Below are positions 54,511-64,000 of a stretch of 64,000 nt of DNA, in pieces (the first letter of the stretch is position 1; each line of letters begins with the position of its first letter). A program made the position numbers and the translations under genes. Location: NCBI RefSeq assembly GCF_023343835.1, contig NC_064472.1, forward strand, positions 9,105,469-9,169,468, read 5' to 3'. This DNA is from Lagopus muta (Eukaryota > Chordata > Aves > Galliformes > Phasianidae). The notes beneath the pieces were generated by a model that saw only the letters and a list, made by a program, of their open reading frames with translations, made no database searches and was not told the DNA's origin.

Positions 54511-57500
54511 GGTAAGAGCTGGTGTGCTGCTTGGAGCATCAAATCGACGTGTGCTTGTGAGGCTTCAGTCTGTTTCATGATCTTACAAATAAGACCTGCT
54601 GGCATCTGAAACACAAAAACAAATGCATTGTGGGTCGAGCAAGGAAACAGTGTTGTGTGGGCAGACATGGACGTGCTGTCTGCGGGGCAAAGTGGGGTTA
54701 GAGCAAAGCTCCAGCTCCCCAGGTGTCCATGGTCTCAGTCTCATCACTGTTGAACATCAGTGATGTGAGGCCAGCTAATTTCTTGCAGGAAGGGCTGTAT
54801 ACAGGAGAGAGTTCGTGCCCTTGTATTGTACTCAGCCTCTGTCTCTGGCAGAGAACAGCATGGGATTGCCCATGCTATGAGAACTACTGCAGCCTTTGCA
54901 GAATGGTCTTTCCCTGCTTTTTGCAGAGCAAAAGCAGCAAAGTGAAATGCTGCGGTGTGTGGTGCCTGGTTGCGTGCTCGCTCCTGTGAGGGGCTGAGTA
55001 CTTCCCAGTGCTGCTTGCTGCAGCCTTGCCTGGATTCAGGGATGGGTTCAGGGTCTTTCAAGGCTCCTTCCAGCTGGACCTGTCCCTGTGCAAAGGGCAT
55101 AATCAGTTGCTTTGATTTTTTTTCTGTTGTCAAATTTTCTTCTGTCATTTGCAGGTGCAGCCAGCAACTCATAACTTGTTCTGGTTGCAGAGCGCATCCT
55201 GACCTTGCTGGACTGTGCTTCTCGCTGTCTGGATCGCATGAGTTTTTGCCTTGGCACATATGGTGGTTGCAGGTGGCTTTGTGCAGCAGAAACAAGGTGC
55301 CTGCTTATTTCTGAGGCATCTGAGCAAACCTACTGGAAGAGTATAGGTCTATAGGAGTCACTGGACTTTTTCTTAGCAAGATGGGAGCAAAGCATGAGGC
55401 AGCTTGTCTGTGAACATCAGGTTCCCCATGGCACCTTGCAGACCTTTGCTGCAGACAGCGAAGGACCTGCTGCAGTGAGCGGGTGGTGATTGGAATGGAG
55501 ATGTGCAGCTGTAAAGGCATTTGGGGAGAGAACTGAGAGCACAGCTTGTGCTGGGCTGAACTAAAGTGTCAGCCAGGTGTCCATGAGAAGATGTCAGTGA
55601 TATCTCCGCAACCTGACAACCCTCGCCTCACCAGCGAGGGGCTATGGATGGAGTATAAATAGTGTTTGGTGAGTGCTCCTCTGCAGAGAGGATGGCTGGA
55701 GTGAGTCCTGTCTAGACTGGTGCAAATTCAGGGTCACATTGTTTGTGCTCATCCCTTAGCATCCTGTCTTGCTCAGATGGAGACAGGTAAGGAGAGCAAA
55801 CCACACATCTGTCAGAGACCAGAGCCCTGATGGAATATGAGCACTGAGAGAGGGAGATACGGTATTTATACTGTGGTCAGGGCAGGATGCCCAAAGGAAG
55901 AGGTATTTCAGAGAATACCCTTGGGCCATATTCCTTGTTTTCTTGGGAGCTTTGGATGCTTTCATGAGAGAGAGTATTGTTTTTTTGGTTTTTTTGTTTT
56001 TGTTTTTTTTAAAAAAGCAGCTCCATTGCAGTAGGATCCTAGTTTGCTCAGTCATGTCCTTAGAGCTGTTGTGATCTCTGTTCACAGTTTTTCTTTACTC
56101 TTTTGGGACTGCTCCTGGTGTCCTCCTGCAGAGATGATCTGGCTGCTAGCTCCAGCCTCACCTTCTGCAGAGCTTCTCCCAGTGTGTCCCAGCTGGCTGA
56201 AGCACTGATGCTCTGGATCTATCTTTCCTCTATACTGGCAAAAGTTATTTAGCAGATAAGTGTTTCAACCCCTTTTCAGAGTTGTTGCCTGTATTGATTT
56301 GTCAGTGGGAAGAGGGGAAAGGCAGCAGCCACCTTCATGAGCCATTTCTTTCATATTTTCAGCTGTGTAGGCTTGCAACTGCTAGGCTCTGACCACACCA
56401 TGCTGACAGACATGGTTTCCTCTTAGGGATGCCTGGAGCAGAGTAGGGCAGGTGATCTCACCTGTTAGTGATGGGATGAGCCCTTTCTGCTTTCCTCTGA
56501 CCCTTCTTCTGCCTGCTCTTTTGTTGCTGTGCTCTTGTCAGTGGAAAATAACTGGTGTATATACCTATTCTTAAGTCCCTGAGGAGCCTTAACCTTATTT
56601 CTAAGCTTAGAAATACCATACTCCATAGGGCAGAAATTGAGGGCTGCTGTAATTCCAGCATTACACCAAAGCCTCTGGGGAGTAGCCGGCTGTTTCCCTG
56701 GGACTACAGCATGTCAGAGGCCGTGGCGGGGCTGGTTTCTCCTGCCTCTTGCTGCCAGATGTATGATGGACAGGGGCGATAGGGAGGAGTGCAGGCTTCC
56801 AGCAGGTGGGAGCTTTGTGCCTCGCTGCTTTCCCAGGGGACCAACTTGCTGCCCACCTACTGAGAACTCAACCTGCTGCAAGCTTTGGCTGTTCAGGGAT
56901 GGCCCCTTCCTGCATCCCCATTCCTCATCTCTGGGGTTCAAAGCCAGGGTGAGGGGGGAGCCCTAATTGCCCCTCTTCCCAAGGCTCCCGCCTGTGTTAA
57001 CGACCTGTAATGGGATGGGCTGTGTTAGCCTATTAAGCCCCAATGGGGTTCCTTGTAGACTTAAGTGTGAGGAATTTCTCTCAACCATGTTAAAACATTT
57101 CCACTCCCTGTAATAGCTTCATGCATGGATTTAACCCTATAGCAGCTGGGATTGTTTGCTGGGAAGAGCATATGGAGAGCTGTCCTGCTGTCACACAGCT
57201 CCTTTGGCCTGGGTTTAGATTTGTGGGGGATCTGATTAGCACTGGGGCTGCTCTCGCTCTTGCCTCCTCCGACTGAGCCCTTGCGGGAAGCAATTTTCCT
57301 TCCATTGCACTGAGCCTGGCTTTGCTGCTTTTAATGAGAGTAATTTTGCCCTGGCTTGTATCAGCCACAGCCCACCTGCACTGCCAATTACCCCGGCAGA
57401 TCTGGCGTGACCTGTGGAGCTGGGAGCCGCCTGTCCGGGCTTTAAGTGTTTCTGAGCCGTAAGGTGTGAAAAATCTCACCAGTGTCCAAATGGAAATGGA

Positions 57501-58209
57501 GGGGAAACGGCTTTCCGAGTTATGAACGACCTCAGGACGCACTGGCATCAGGTGCTGCTGATCTCAGAGGGATTTGCAGAGAATCAAGGGCTTGCTAATG
57601 GCAGGCGCGTTGCCAGCGTTTTGGGAAAGATATTCACCCTAATTGCAGGCTGCCTGCCCTAATCTTTGTTGTTGTTATTGAATTAGTTAAATGTATATTG
57701 TAACACCCCGGTGCCTGGGCAGACCTGGAAAGTTGTGTGTGCAAACATGCTGAAAAGGCTCTGCGGGAGGGAGAATGGTGATTCTGCTGCATAAACACAG
57801 TACATCTGTGACGTTTCTGGAGAAGCCAGTGTCCATGCCAGTGCTCACTGGACACTGCATAGATTTACCTTCTGCAGTGTCTGTGTGAGCATGACCTCCT
57901 CATGGCTGGAGGGTAGTGCTCAGATGTCTTCCTGCCTCCTTGTGAGTGCTGTCATTGTCATGACTTTGGTCATATTTGAAAGGAGAATATAGGGTTGACT
58001 GCATCCTTTGGGCCCCTCTGTGGTACAGGTAGGTGGATGGTGGATGCTGCAACACTGGTGCAGCAAACCCTGTTGTAGGGCTCAGTGCCTGACCTCGTGT
58101 TTCTGCTGCAGCCCCTATGTGTAAGTACACTGATATAAGGTATGCACATAAAGATAGGGCTGGTTTGGGATGCTCTCTTGGAGCTCAGGGTGTGAGGTCT
58201 GGAGTAGGT
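54511..58209. other. Unique sequence, no gene
   Basis: No gene or CR1 is recognised. A T-rich/TTTTTG stretch lies at 55,978-56,012. Open frames reach 183 codons (- strand 54,744-55,295) and are unfamiliar. A well-formed donor AGACAG/GTAAGG occurs at 55,788, but its upstream acceptor would leave only 10 or 27 nt. The block at 57,000-57,700 is listed separately. Confidence 0.5.
57000..57700. promoter_or_regulatory. Candidate conserved non-coding region
   Basis: This is the largest enhancer-like stretch. It has TTAATGAG (57,331) and TAATTT (57,341), an E-box CACCTG (57,373-57,378), CCAATTAC (57,385-57,392), CTAATTGC (near 57,640), a SOX-like CTTTGTT (57,664-57,670) and GAATTAG (57,680-57,686). 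It has scattered CpG and no repeats. Conservation is inferred, not tested. Confidence 0.3.
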
Positions 58210-58402
58210 GGAACACAGACAGTGAGGCCCTGGCTCTGCTGCCCAGAGATGTGGTGCCCCATCCCTGGAGGTGGTCAAGGCCAGGCTGGGGCCCTGGGCA
58301 GTCTGAGCTGGTGGGGACAACCAGCCCACAGCAGGGGGTTGGGACGGGTTGGGCTTTAAGCTCCCTTCTGACCCAAGCTAACCTATGGTATGATTCTATG
58401 GT
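58210..58402 (+). mobile_element. CR1 LINE, 3' part
   Basis: Sense landmarks: 'ggtgccccatccctggaggt', 'ggtcaaggccaggctggggc', 'ggggacaaccagcccacagc' and 'gctcccttctgacccaagct', ending with the octamers 'tatgattctatgg'. It is the first well-preserved CR1 after the CR1-poor zone and the same subtype as the copies at 6.4 kb (-) and 18.5 kb (+). Confidence 0.92.
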
Positions 58403-58727
58403 AGGACTGTACCTGGATTACTCCATTAGCACAGAACTGCTAATTGCCCATACATTATTGCTTCCACTTTTTGTTATCTATGAGCCTGTGGGCAATCAGT
58501 GTAAAATGACCAAGCAAAGAGGGAGGAGATTGAAAAGAAGCACAGTATACTATTAACCTCAGATGTCTCCGAGATGTCATAGTACAAAGAAGCAGTTCTC
58601 TGGGAATCAAAAAGCAGCTTAATTTTTCTTCCCAAATTTCAGTATTGCTTCTATTCAGCAAGGCCAGGAAGGTTCAAGTAACAGATTATTATCAACACAT
58701 TCAACACACACCTAGGGAGTCTGCTTT
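58403..58727. other. Unique AT-rich sequence between CR1 pieces
   Basis: No gene is recognised. It contains a frame continuing out of the CR1 and a 21-bp stretch similar to 3,213-3,233, judged coincidental. Nothing else is seen. Confidence 0.55.
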
Positions 58728-58778
58728 AGAGAATAGATGATCTCCTGAGGTCCCTTCTGCTTCCTGCTATTCTGTGAT
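58728..58778 (+). mobile_element. CR1 LINE 3' tip, very short
   Basis: The stretch 'agatgatctcctgaggtccc' then 'ttctgcttcctgctattctg' and 'tgatttt' is the last 50 bp of a CR1 3' end. No upstream CR1 sequence is recognisable, so the copy is extremely truncated or the rest has decayed. Confidence 0.55.
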
Positions 58779-60487
58779 TTTGGAGGCTGGCTGGGCAGCA
58801 CAGTGACCACTTGAGTGCTGTGGTCTTGGTGCAGAGGAGAGGGTGCTAGGGACGGAGCTGTGGCAGCATGGCTGTGCGTTAAGTGACTTATTACAGCAAT
58901 AATGAATGGGGTTAACTCTAATTAGCTGAGGTCTTGGGAAAAGAGAGAAGGGGAAGGCTGCAGTTTGCATTGTCACAGGAGAGCAGTGCTCAGAGGGCTG
59001 CACGTGAGGGTAGTCGGTGACATTTTGGGTGGAAGCTGTGCTTGCTCTCTGCCTGTGTGTGGGCCAGCTGTCTCCTTGATGTGCCATTCAGAAGTGTGGT
59101 GCTTGATAATTAATGCCACCGTGATTAAGCATAGAAAAGGGGGTGATTAAACATAGGAAAGGGCTTCACATTCTCAAGGTGGGGCAGCTGGAGTGGGAGC
59201 TGTGAAGGGCTGGGGAGGTGATGGCAGGCTCAGTCCTCGAAGCAGCGAGGGGGGAGGAAACGGATGCGTTTTGAAATGTGAGGATGCTGTTGATGAAATG
59301 AAAGCTAGCTTCAATTTCAAAGCTTTGGAGCCTCTCTGGATACCCTGGCATAGCCTGGCCCGGGTCTGTTGTTTCTTGGCAAGGATATTCTTGCAAATGG
59401 AAATGCTGGCCTGGGTGACCTTCTGTGTCTGCTGCTGGAGGAAATGTGCTGAGCAGAAACAAGCATTTCCAGAGCTCAGCTCTCAGGCTGGGCTCTGTTG
59501 ATCTCCCTGCTGGGATACAGCGGCTGGCAGCCGGGCTCCATCCTTCTCCAGTGCCTGGGCTTGCTCCCAAACCAGGCCCATCAGGCCGCTCGTGATACCA
59601 GCTTGCTTCTGACTCTGAAGGTCAAATGGCGCACAGCGTGGTGACAAAGGAGCCCTTGATCTGAAAGAGGGATTGTTCTTGTGCCTCGCCCCAGGAGGGG
59701 TCTCGCGGGCTGGGATGTGTGCGGGCTGAAAGGAATGCTTAAAATGTCCTTTCTCTGCTCCTGTCAAAAGCCTTTGGAGCTGTGAATCAAAATATCTGCC
59801 CTACTGCCTTTCCCGCTGCATGCTACAGGCTGGTTTATTCCTTCAGAACGGCCTGGTCCAGCACAGCCGAATGTCCTGGCAGCCAGTCTGACAGTGGGCA
59901 GCAGTGGATGTGCAAAGAAAAGGGGCTCGGAGCAGGGTGAGCGTGCACGGGGGCAGCCCCAGCCTCTGGTAAAGAGAAATTTTGTAGGTTCAACAAATCA
60001 AGTCTTAATCATGCACAGCATCCTCCAGCCAGGAGCCCTGCAGCTCTGCTGCACTGCTTGCCCAAAGCTGACCTGCTGCCAGGGGCCTCATCTGGCTCCT
60101 GTTGTGGAGTACTCTGGTGCTGCAAGGGGCTGAATCAGGCAGTAGTGTATGCCTGCGCTTGTGGATTTACTTCCCTACGGATGCCTTTGGTTCAGAGCTG
60201 TGAGGAGTCTTGCGTGATGCTATGCACGCTGTCCTCATGCTGCATCACCTCCCTGCCCAGCTTGTTTCTGCAGGGAGGCTGTGGCTATGACCTCCAGATT
60301 GCTGAATGCTGCTCACAGGGTCTCGTGTGCAGGTGCCGGAGCATTGCACTGCAGCCACGAGGCACAACATCTCCCTGAGTTCTTACCTGGCTTCTTCCAT
60401 TCTTGGAACTTCATTCAATTATGCCTTGGCAGTGCAGCAACCAAGGAACTCAAATACTGGGCAAATTAAAAGTTGGTGTAGCCAGGG
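58779..60487. other. Unique sequence, no gene called
   Basis: A 22-bp unit (GTGATTAAGCATAGAAAAGG core) is duplicated in tandem at 59,121-59,142 and 59,143-59,164 with three differences. The stretch 59,590-59,800 has TTGATCT, AAGGTCA and CCTTTGG motifs and looks enhancer-like. An exon-like segment at 60,274-60,332 is discussed in the findings. Open frames are about 134 codons or shorter and unfamiliar. Confidence 0.5.
59121..59164 (+). repeat. 22-bp tandem duplication
   Basis: There are two copies of a GTGATTAA.CATA..AAAGGG unit, with three differences between them. It lies next to TAATTAATGCC, so the duplication doubles a GATTAA homeodomain-like core. Confidence 0.9.
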
Positions 60488-60513
60488 AAAAAAAAAAAAA
60501 AAAAAAAAAAAAA
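60488..60513 (+). repeat. A26 homopolymer
   Basis: There are 26 consecutive A residues after GCCAGGG in otherwise unique sequence. No AATAAA lies in the 30 nt before it. Confidence 0.97.
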
Positions 60514-61705
60514 GGCAACTCTTGAAATTTCTCTGTACAACTTTAAATTGTAAAATAAAATTAAATTTAAAAAAGGTTCCAGTAGACTGCATCTGTTGTG
60601 GTGCATCTGTGTCAGTTCCCTTCGATTGGGAGGAGAAGGGGTTAAGGTGACTTGCACTGTGAGGAGTTGTGCTGGAGCTGAAAGGAGGCTGTGATCACTA
60701 GATTGATCATCCACTCTTAATCCATTGGCGGTGTGTTAATTACTCTCATGGTGTGTTAATGTGGTATTTGTACCAGGGCATCTGTCATACCTTTAGCTTC
60801 TTGCAAGCCATCCTGGTGCTGACTACCACTCCTGTCACACTGGCTGTAAATTGAAGGCAGTGTGGAGGTCCCTGGGAAGCAGTGTCTCTGCTTACACGTC
60901 TCAAAGGGCTTGGAGCAGCCTGATCCGTATTGCATTTGCTGCCTGATTTGCACCCTTCCTGCTCTGCTCCTGCTGCAAATGTAGCTTTCTAGCATCTGCT
61001 TGCCCTTGCCACATGCTGCAGTGCTCTTCACCACAGCTGTGATGTGCGAGGATGCTTGTGAAGCAGGGACCAACTGCCTTGTGGCTGGATGGAAAATGCT
61101 GTCAGGAGAAGATGCTAGGAGCTGCCAGCCGTGCATGCCTGTTGTGCTTTGATGGGAGTGTTGCTCAGGGTGCTTGGGCAGATGGGAATGTTTTGCTCCC
61201 GTTCCCAGTGCTCCAGTCTTGCTCCATTTTTAACTGCAGGAAAAAAGCAATTTACAGACTCTTGCTCCCATGTGGATCACAATTTTTGGGTGCTTTCCAG
61301 TTAGAGTGACCCTCACCTGGGTCTAACCTGTGGATGTGCTGTTGGAAATATCCAAATGATTCCCACACAGCCTTGGTGGCAGTGCTTCTGCACTCCTGGT
61401 TAACCAAGAATTCTATGGTTGTGGTTTTTCTCATGGAAGGAAGGAGGGTCCCTGCTGGATGGTATGCTCCCTGGGTTGGCAGGGGCTGAGCAGCCCCTGC
61501 AGCTAGTGCAAAGTGTGTTCTCTGCATGCTGCCTCACACCTTGCTATTACAGCTGGTTGTGAAGCATTACAGGGATTTCTCTGCTTTCTTCATTTAAGTA
61601 CAGTGCAGTATCTAACCTGTGTAAGGTGTAGGACTGCCTTCTCTCTTCTCATCCCATGACTCTTGCATAGTCACGTAAAAATCATAGCTCCTCTCTTTCC
61701 ATCAG
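60514..61705. other. Unique sequence, no gene
   Basis: The sequence just after the A26 tract is AT-rich (AATTTAAAAAAGG). An 11-bp direct repeat, GGTGTGTTAAT, lies at about 60,730 and 60,750. No gene, CR1 or RNA is recognised before the exon candidate at 61,706. Confidence 0.55.
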
Positions 61706-61743
61706 CTGGAGGAGGCTATGACCTGCAGCTGCTGCCCAAGCAG
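61706..61743 (+). other. Probable short internal exon (38 nt)
   Basis: The acceptor is excellent (CTCCTCTCTTTCCATCAG ending at 61,705) and the donor is a full consensus (AAGCAG/GTAAGTGG, intron from 61,744). The 38-nt length means it shifts frame if skipped. It is open in two frames: one reads GGGYDLQLLPKQ after two leading bases, the other LEEAMTCSCCPS. I cannot match either to a known protein. It agrees in strand with the CpG-island promoter 19 kb upstream. Of all exon-like segments in the window, this has the best pair of splice sites. Confidence 0.4.
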
Positions 61744-64000
61744 GTAAGTGGAAGGAGAAAATCTCTTTTTTCCCTCCTGTTCCTGCCTTTGTGCTATTTA
61801 GGGAGTGCATGGTCAGGAGGCTGGCAAGGATGGGAGGACAAAGATGAGCTGTCACTCGGCACTGGTCCAGGGTGCCCAGGGATCTTGTTCAGGTCTGCTC
61901 AAGTGTTGCTGCTTGTGGGGGCAGTGGGCAGGAGGTGTCAGCAGTGTCAGGGCTGTCAGCAGATGATGGATGGCCATGCTGTGCCCAGCTTCCTGTATCT
62001 GCTGGCCAAAGCACCCTTTGCTTGGAACAGGCATCTGCCAAGGGGCACTTTTACTTTCCATTCTGTTTGCAGGGCATTCAAATGCAACACTGCCAGGTTT
62101 CTTAAGCACCTCCCAGCTCCTGGGCAATTGGTCCACCTGGCTGGCCCTGGTTCCCACCCATGCAAGTCAGGGCACAGGAGAAAAGTGACAAAGCAAAGGA
62201 GCAGTAAGGAAATGGAGGTCAGCAAGGGAACTTGGAGGTCAGGGCTGAAGTCCAGTGAAGAGGAAATGATGTGCTTGCAGGAGAATATTGCTGTGATAGG
62301 CAGTCTGACCTGGGCAGTACAGGTAGCTGCTGTCCCTCTACCAGGGCACTTTCAAGAGATGCTGGGTCTCCAACACCAGGTACAGTGCATGGAGCCCTGT
62401 GTCTGGGCTAGGCTTGAGGCAGCAAAGTGAAGGTTTACCTTTGGGCAGAGCATGAAATGGGTTTCTCCAAAACGCTACAGAAGGAGTAAAGTCTCCCCTC
62501 CTGATTTTAAATCCTCCTTTGGTCATATAGCTCTCAGCATGACAGCGCTGTGACTGTCTGGACAATAACTCCAACTTTTGTCGTAAGCAATGGAAACTAC
62601 TAGACAAAACTTTGGTTGCAGGAAATGAACTTAAAAAAATAATTGCCTGGCTTTTTTTCAAGCTGTGTTTCCTCTTTGGATCTTTTTGACTGTACAGGAG
62701 CTTATGCTAGCAGAACTTCAGGTGAAACAAGCTTCTGTCCTGGTGCTCAAATGTGTAAGAACATCCTGTCCTGCTGTTACTTACTGTACGTCACCTGCAT
62801 CGTTGCTGCAATGGGGAGGCAAAGTGTTTTAAGGAGATTATAAAGCTCCTTTCTCTCTTGGTCTTGCTGTGGCTACAAGGATCAGACCCCTCAGGGCCGT
62901 ATTCATAGACTGCAAGGACCACCTCACCTGTTTTGCAAACATCTGTAGGCTGTCTGGGGAATTGTTAAGACATTTCTGGACTTACGAACTTGCTCTCTCC
63001 CCCATCTGCTTTTGAGTGCACATGTTCCTGCTTGTGGAAGTGCAGTTCTGCTTTAGCAGCAGTACTGAAGATGCTTGGTGATGCCTTGAATGTCCTGAGT
63101 TGAGAAATGCTGGAGGGAAATCTCCAGTGGGCTGGCGTGTTCTCCTAGCACAACACTTGTCTCCTTGTGCAGTCAGCAATACACAATGGAGCTCATCTTC
63201 TGAGCTTCCACATGCACTTGTTTTTGTAGGTCTTTTTTTCTTTTTTTTTTCAAGAGCTGTCACAAGCTTGAGCACTAACCTCTTCAGGACTGAATGCTCC
63301 TATGTTATCATTTGGAAATACATGAGTTTGTGGGGGGGTGACAGTGACCTGCTTGTGTTTGAGGTCAATGAAACATCAATCCCCTGCTCTGTTGGGGCAT
63401 GTGGGAGGCAGAAGCTTTTACTTCAGGGAAAGATGCTTTGCATCTTGCAGAGGTACCTGCAGCCGCAAACACCCTGTATTTAACCTGGGGGATGAGTCTT
63501 CTCCTGCTTCAGTCATTTTCTTACTGGAGAAGCAAGGGGAAGCTGCAGATAGGAGGGAAAGCTTTTTCTTCCCCCTACCCCAAATTCAACCCCTCGCTGT
63601 TAAAGTATCCTTAATGTATGCGATTTTGAACTCATTGCATACAATAGCACAAAAGACCCCTGCTTGTTCGCTGCTGCTCCTGGTTCCTCTCTGGTTCTTT
63701 GAGCCATGCCACCAACCTGCAGACTCCAGACCTGGAGGTCCATCAGGGCACAGTGCAGGAGCTTCTCTTGGCGCCTGCTCCCCAGCTCTTGGCTGCAAGC
63801 CTCTCTGGTGTCTGCCATTTGTGTTCAGAGGGAACAAGCATGCTTGGGGGCTCATCTTGACAGCTGCTGGCAATAGCTCATTTTAATTTCCATAATGGAC
63901 CTGGTTCCTGCAGAGTTGGTCCGGAGGGAGATAAATCATGAGGCTTGGAGAAGAACTGTGGGGGTGACAAGTGAAGGAAGAGCCTATCTAGATCCCATCC
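61744..64000. other. Unique sequence to the window end
   Basis: This is probably intron if the exon at 61,706 is real. An open frame of 255 codons (61,663-62,430) runs through that exon candidate into the downstream DNA without recognisable domains. A T-rich tract with T10 lies at about 63,226-63,251. No CR1, RNA gene or promoter is seen. Confidence 0.5.

Noticed and set aside
55756..55788. Short exon ending at GTAAGG (55,788)
   Set aside because: The available acceptors leave only 10 or 27 nt, and the upstream pyrimidine tract is mediocre.
3213..58504. Shared 21-bp similarity (..CA.TG.AAAATGAC) at 3,213-3,233 and 58,484-58,504
   Set aside because: It is too short and diverges immediately on both sides; probably coincidence, not a new repeat family.
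61663..62430. 255-codon + strand frame as a single-exon gene
   Set aside because: It runs through the splice-site-flanked exon candidate at 61,706-61,743, and its downstream part has no domain. The short exon is the better reading.

Overview
This window is vertebrate nuclear DNA, almost certainly from a bird and most likely a galliform. The diagnostic feature is a set of 5'-truncated CR1 LINE copies. Several keep the avian CR1 3' end: a block close to 'gatgatcttaaggtcccttccaaccc', then an ATTCTATG-type octamer repeat. I see no SINE-like or DNA-transposon family, no prokaryotic gene organisation and no intact protein-coding gene. The species cannot be named from this sequence alone.

Layout. 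From 1 to about 34.3 kb the DNA is ordinary gene-poor sequence carrying most of the CR1 copies in both orientations, including one longer copy with the decayed C-terminal end of the CR1 reverse transcriptase (28.7-29.5 kb) lying against an oppositely oriented copy. From 34.3 to 58.2 kb I find no well-preserved CR1 copy, only two old-looking relics. This repeat-poor zone contains a small CpG-rich pocket (35.6-35.9 kb), a TG/GTGCA-rich minisatellite zone (41.7-42.3 kb) and a strong CpG island (about 42.3-43.1 kb). It also holds a cluster of homopolymers (G22, T29, A41 and others) and several blocks that look like conserved non-coding elements, judged by TAAT, GATA or forkhead cores.

The CpG island is the only convincing promoter. 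It has a TATA-like box with a suitably spaced start and a splice donor on the + strand, and a mirrored TATA-like box plus donor on the - strand. The best reading is a + strand transcription unit with a short non-coding first exon (about 42,480-42,535). It either ends at a 3'-end-like segment with AATAAA at 46,712, as a short non-coding RNA would, or runs on through a large intron to a short exon with near-perfect splice sites at 61,706-61,743. Several sampled stretches at 50-61 kb have T over A and G over C, which fits + strand transcription, but this was not computed over the region.

No exon could be matched to a known protein, so no gene symbols are given. The long open frames (up to 376 codons) lie in GC-rich or low-complexity DNA and look accidental. 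I found no evidence of a new biological system. The most checkable leads are the promoter/exon model, the CR1-poor domain, and the poly(A)-tailed segment at 37.6 kb.
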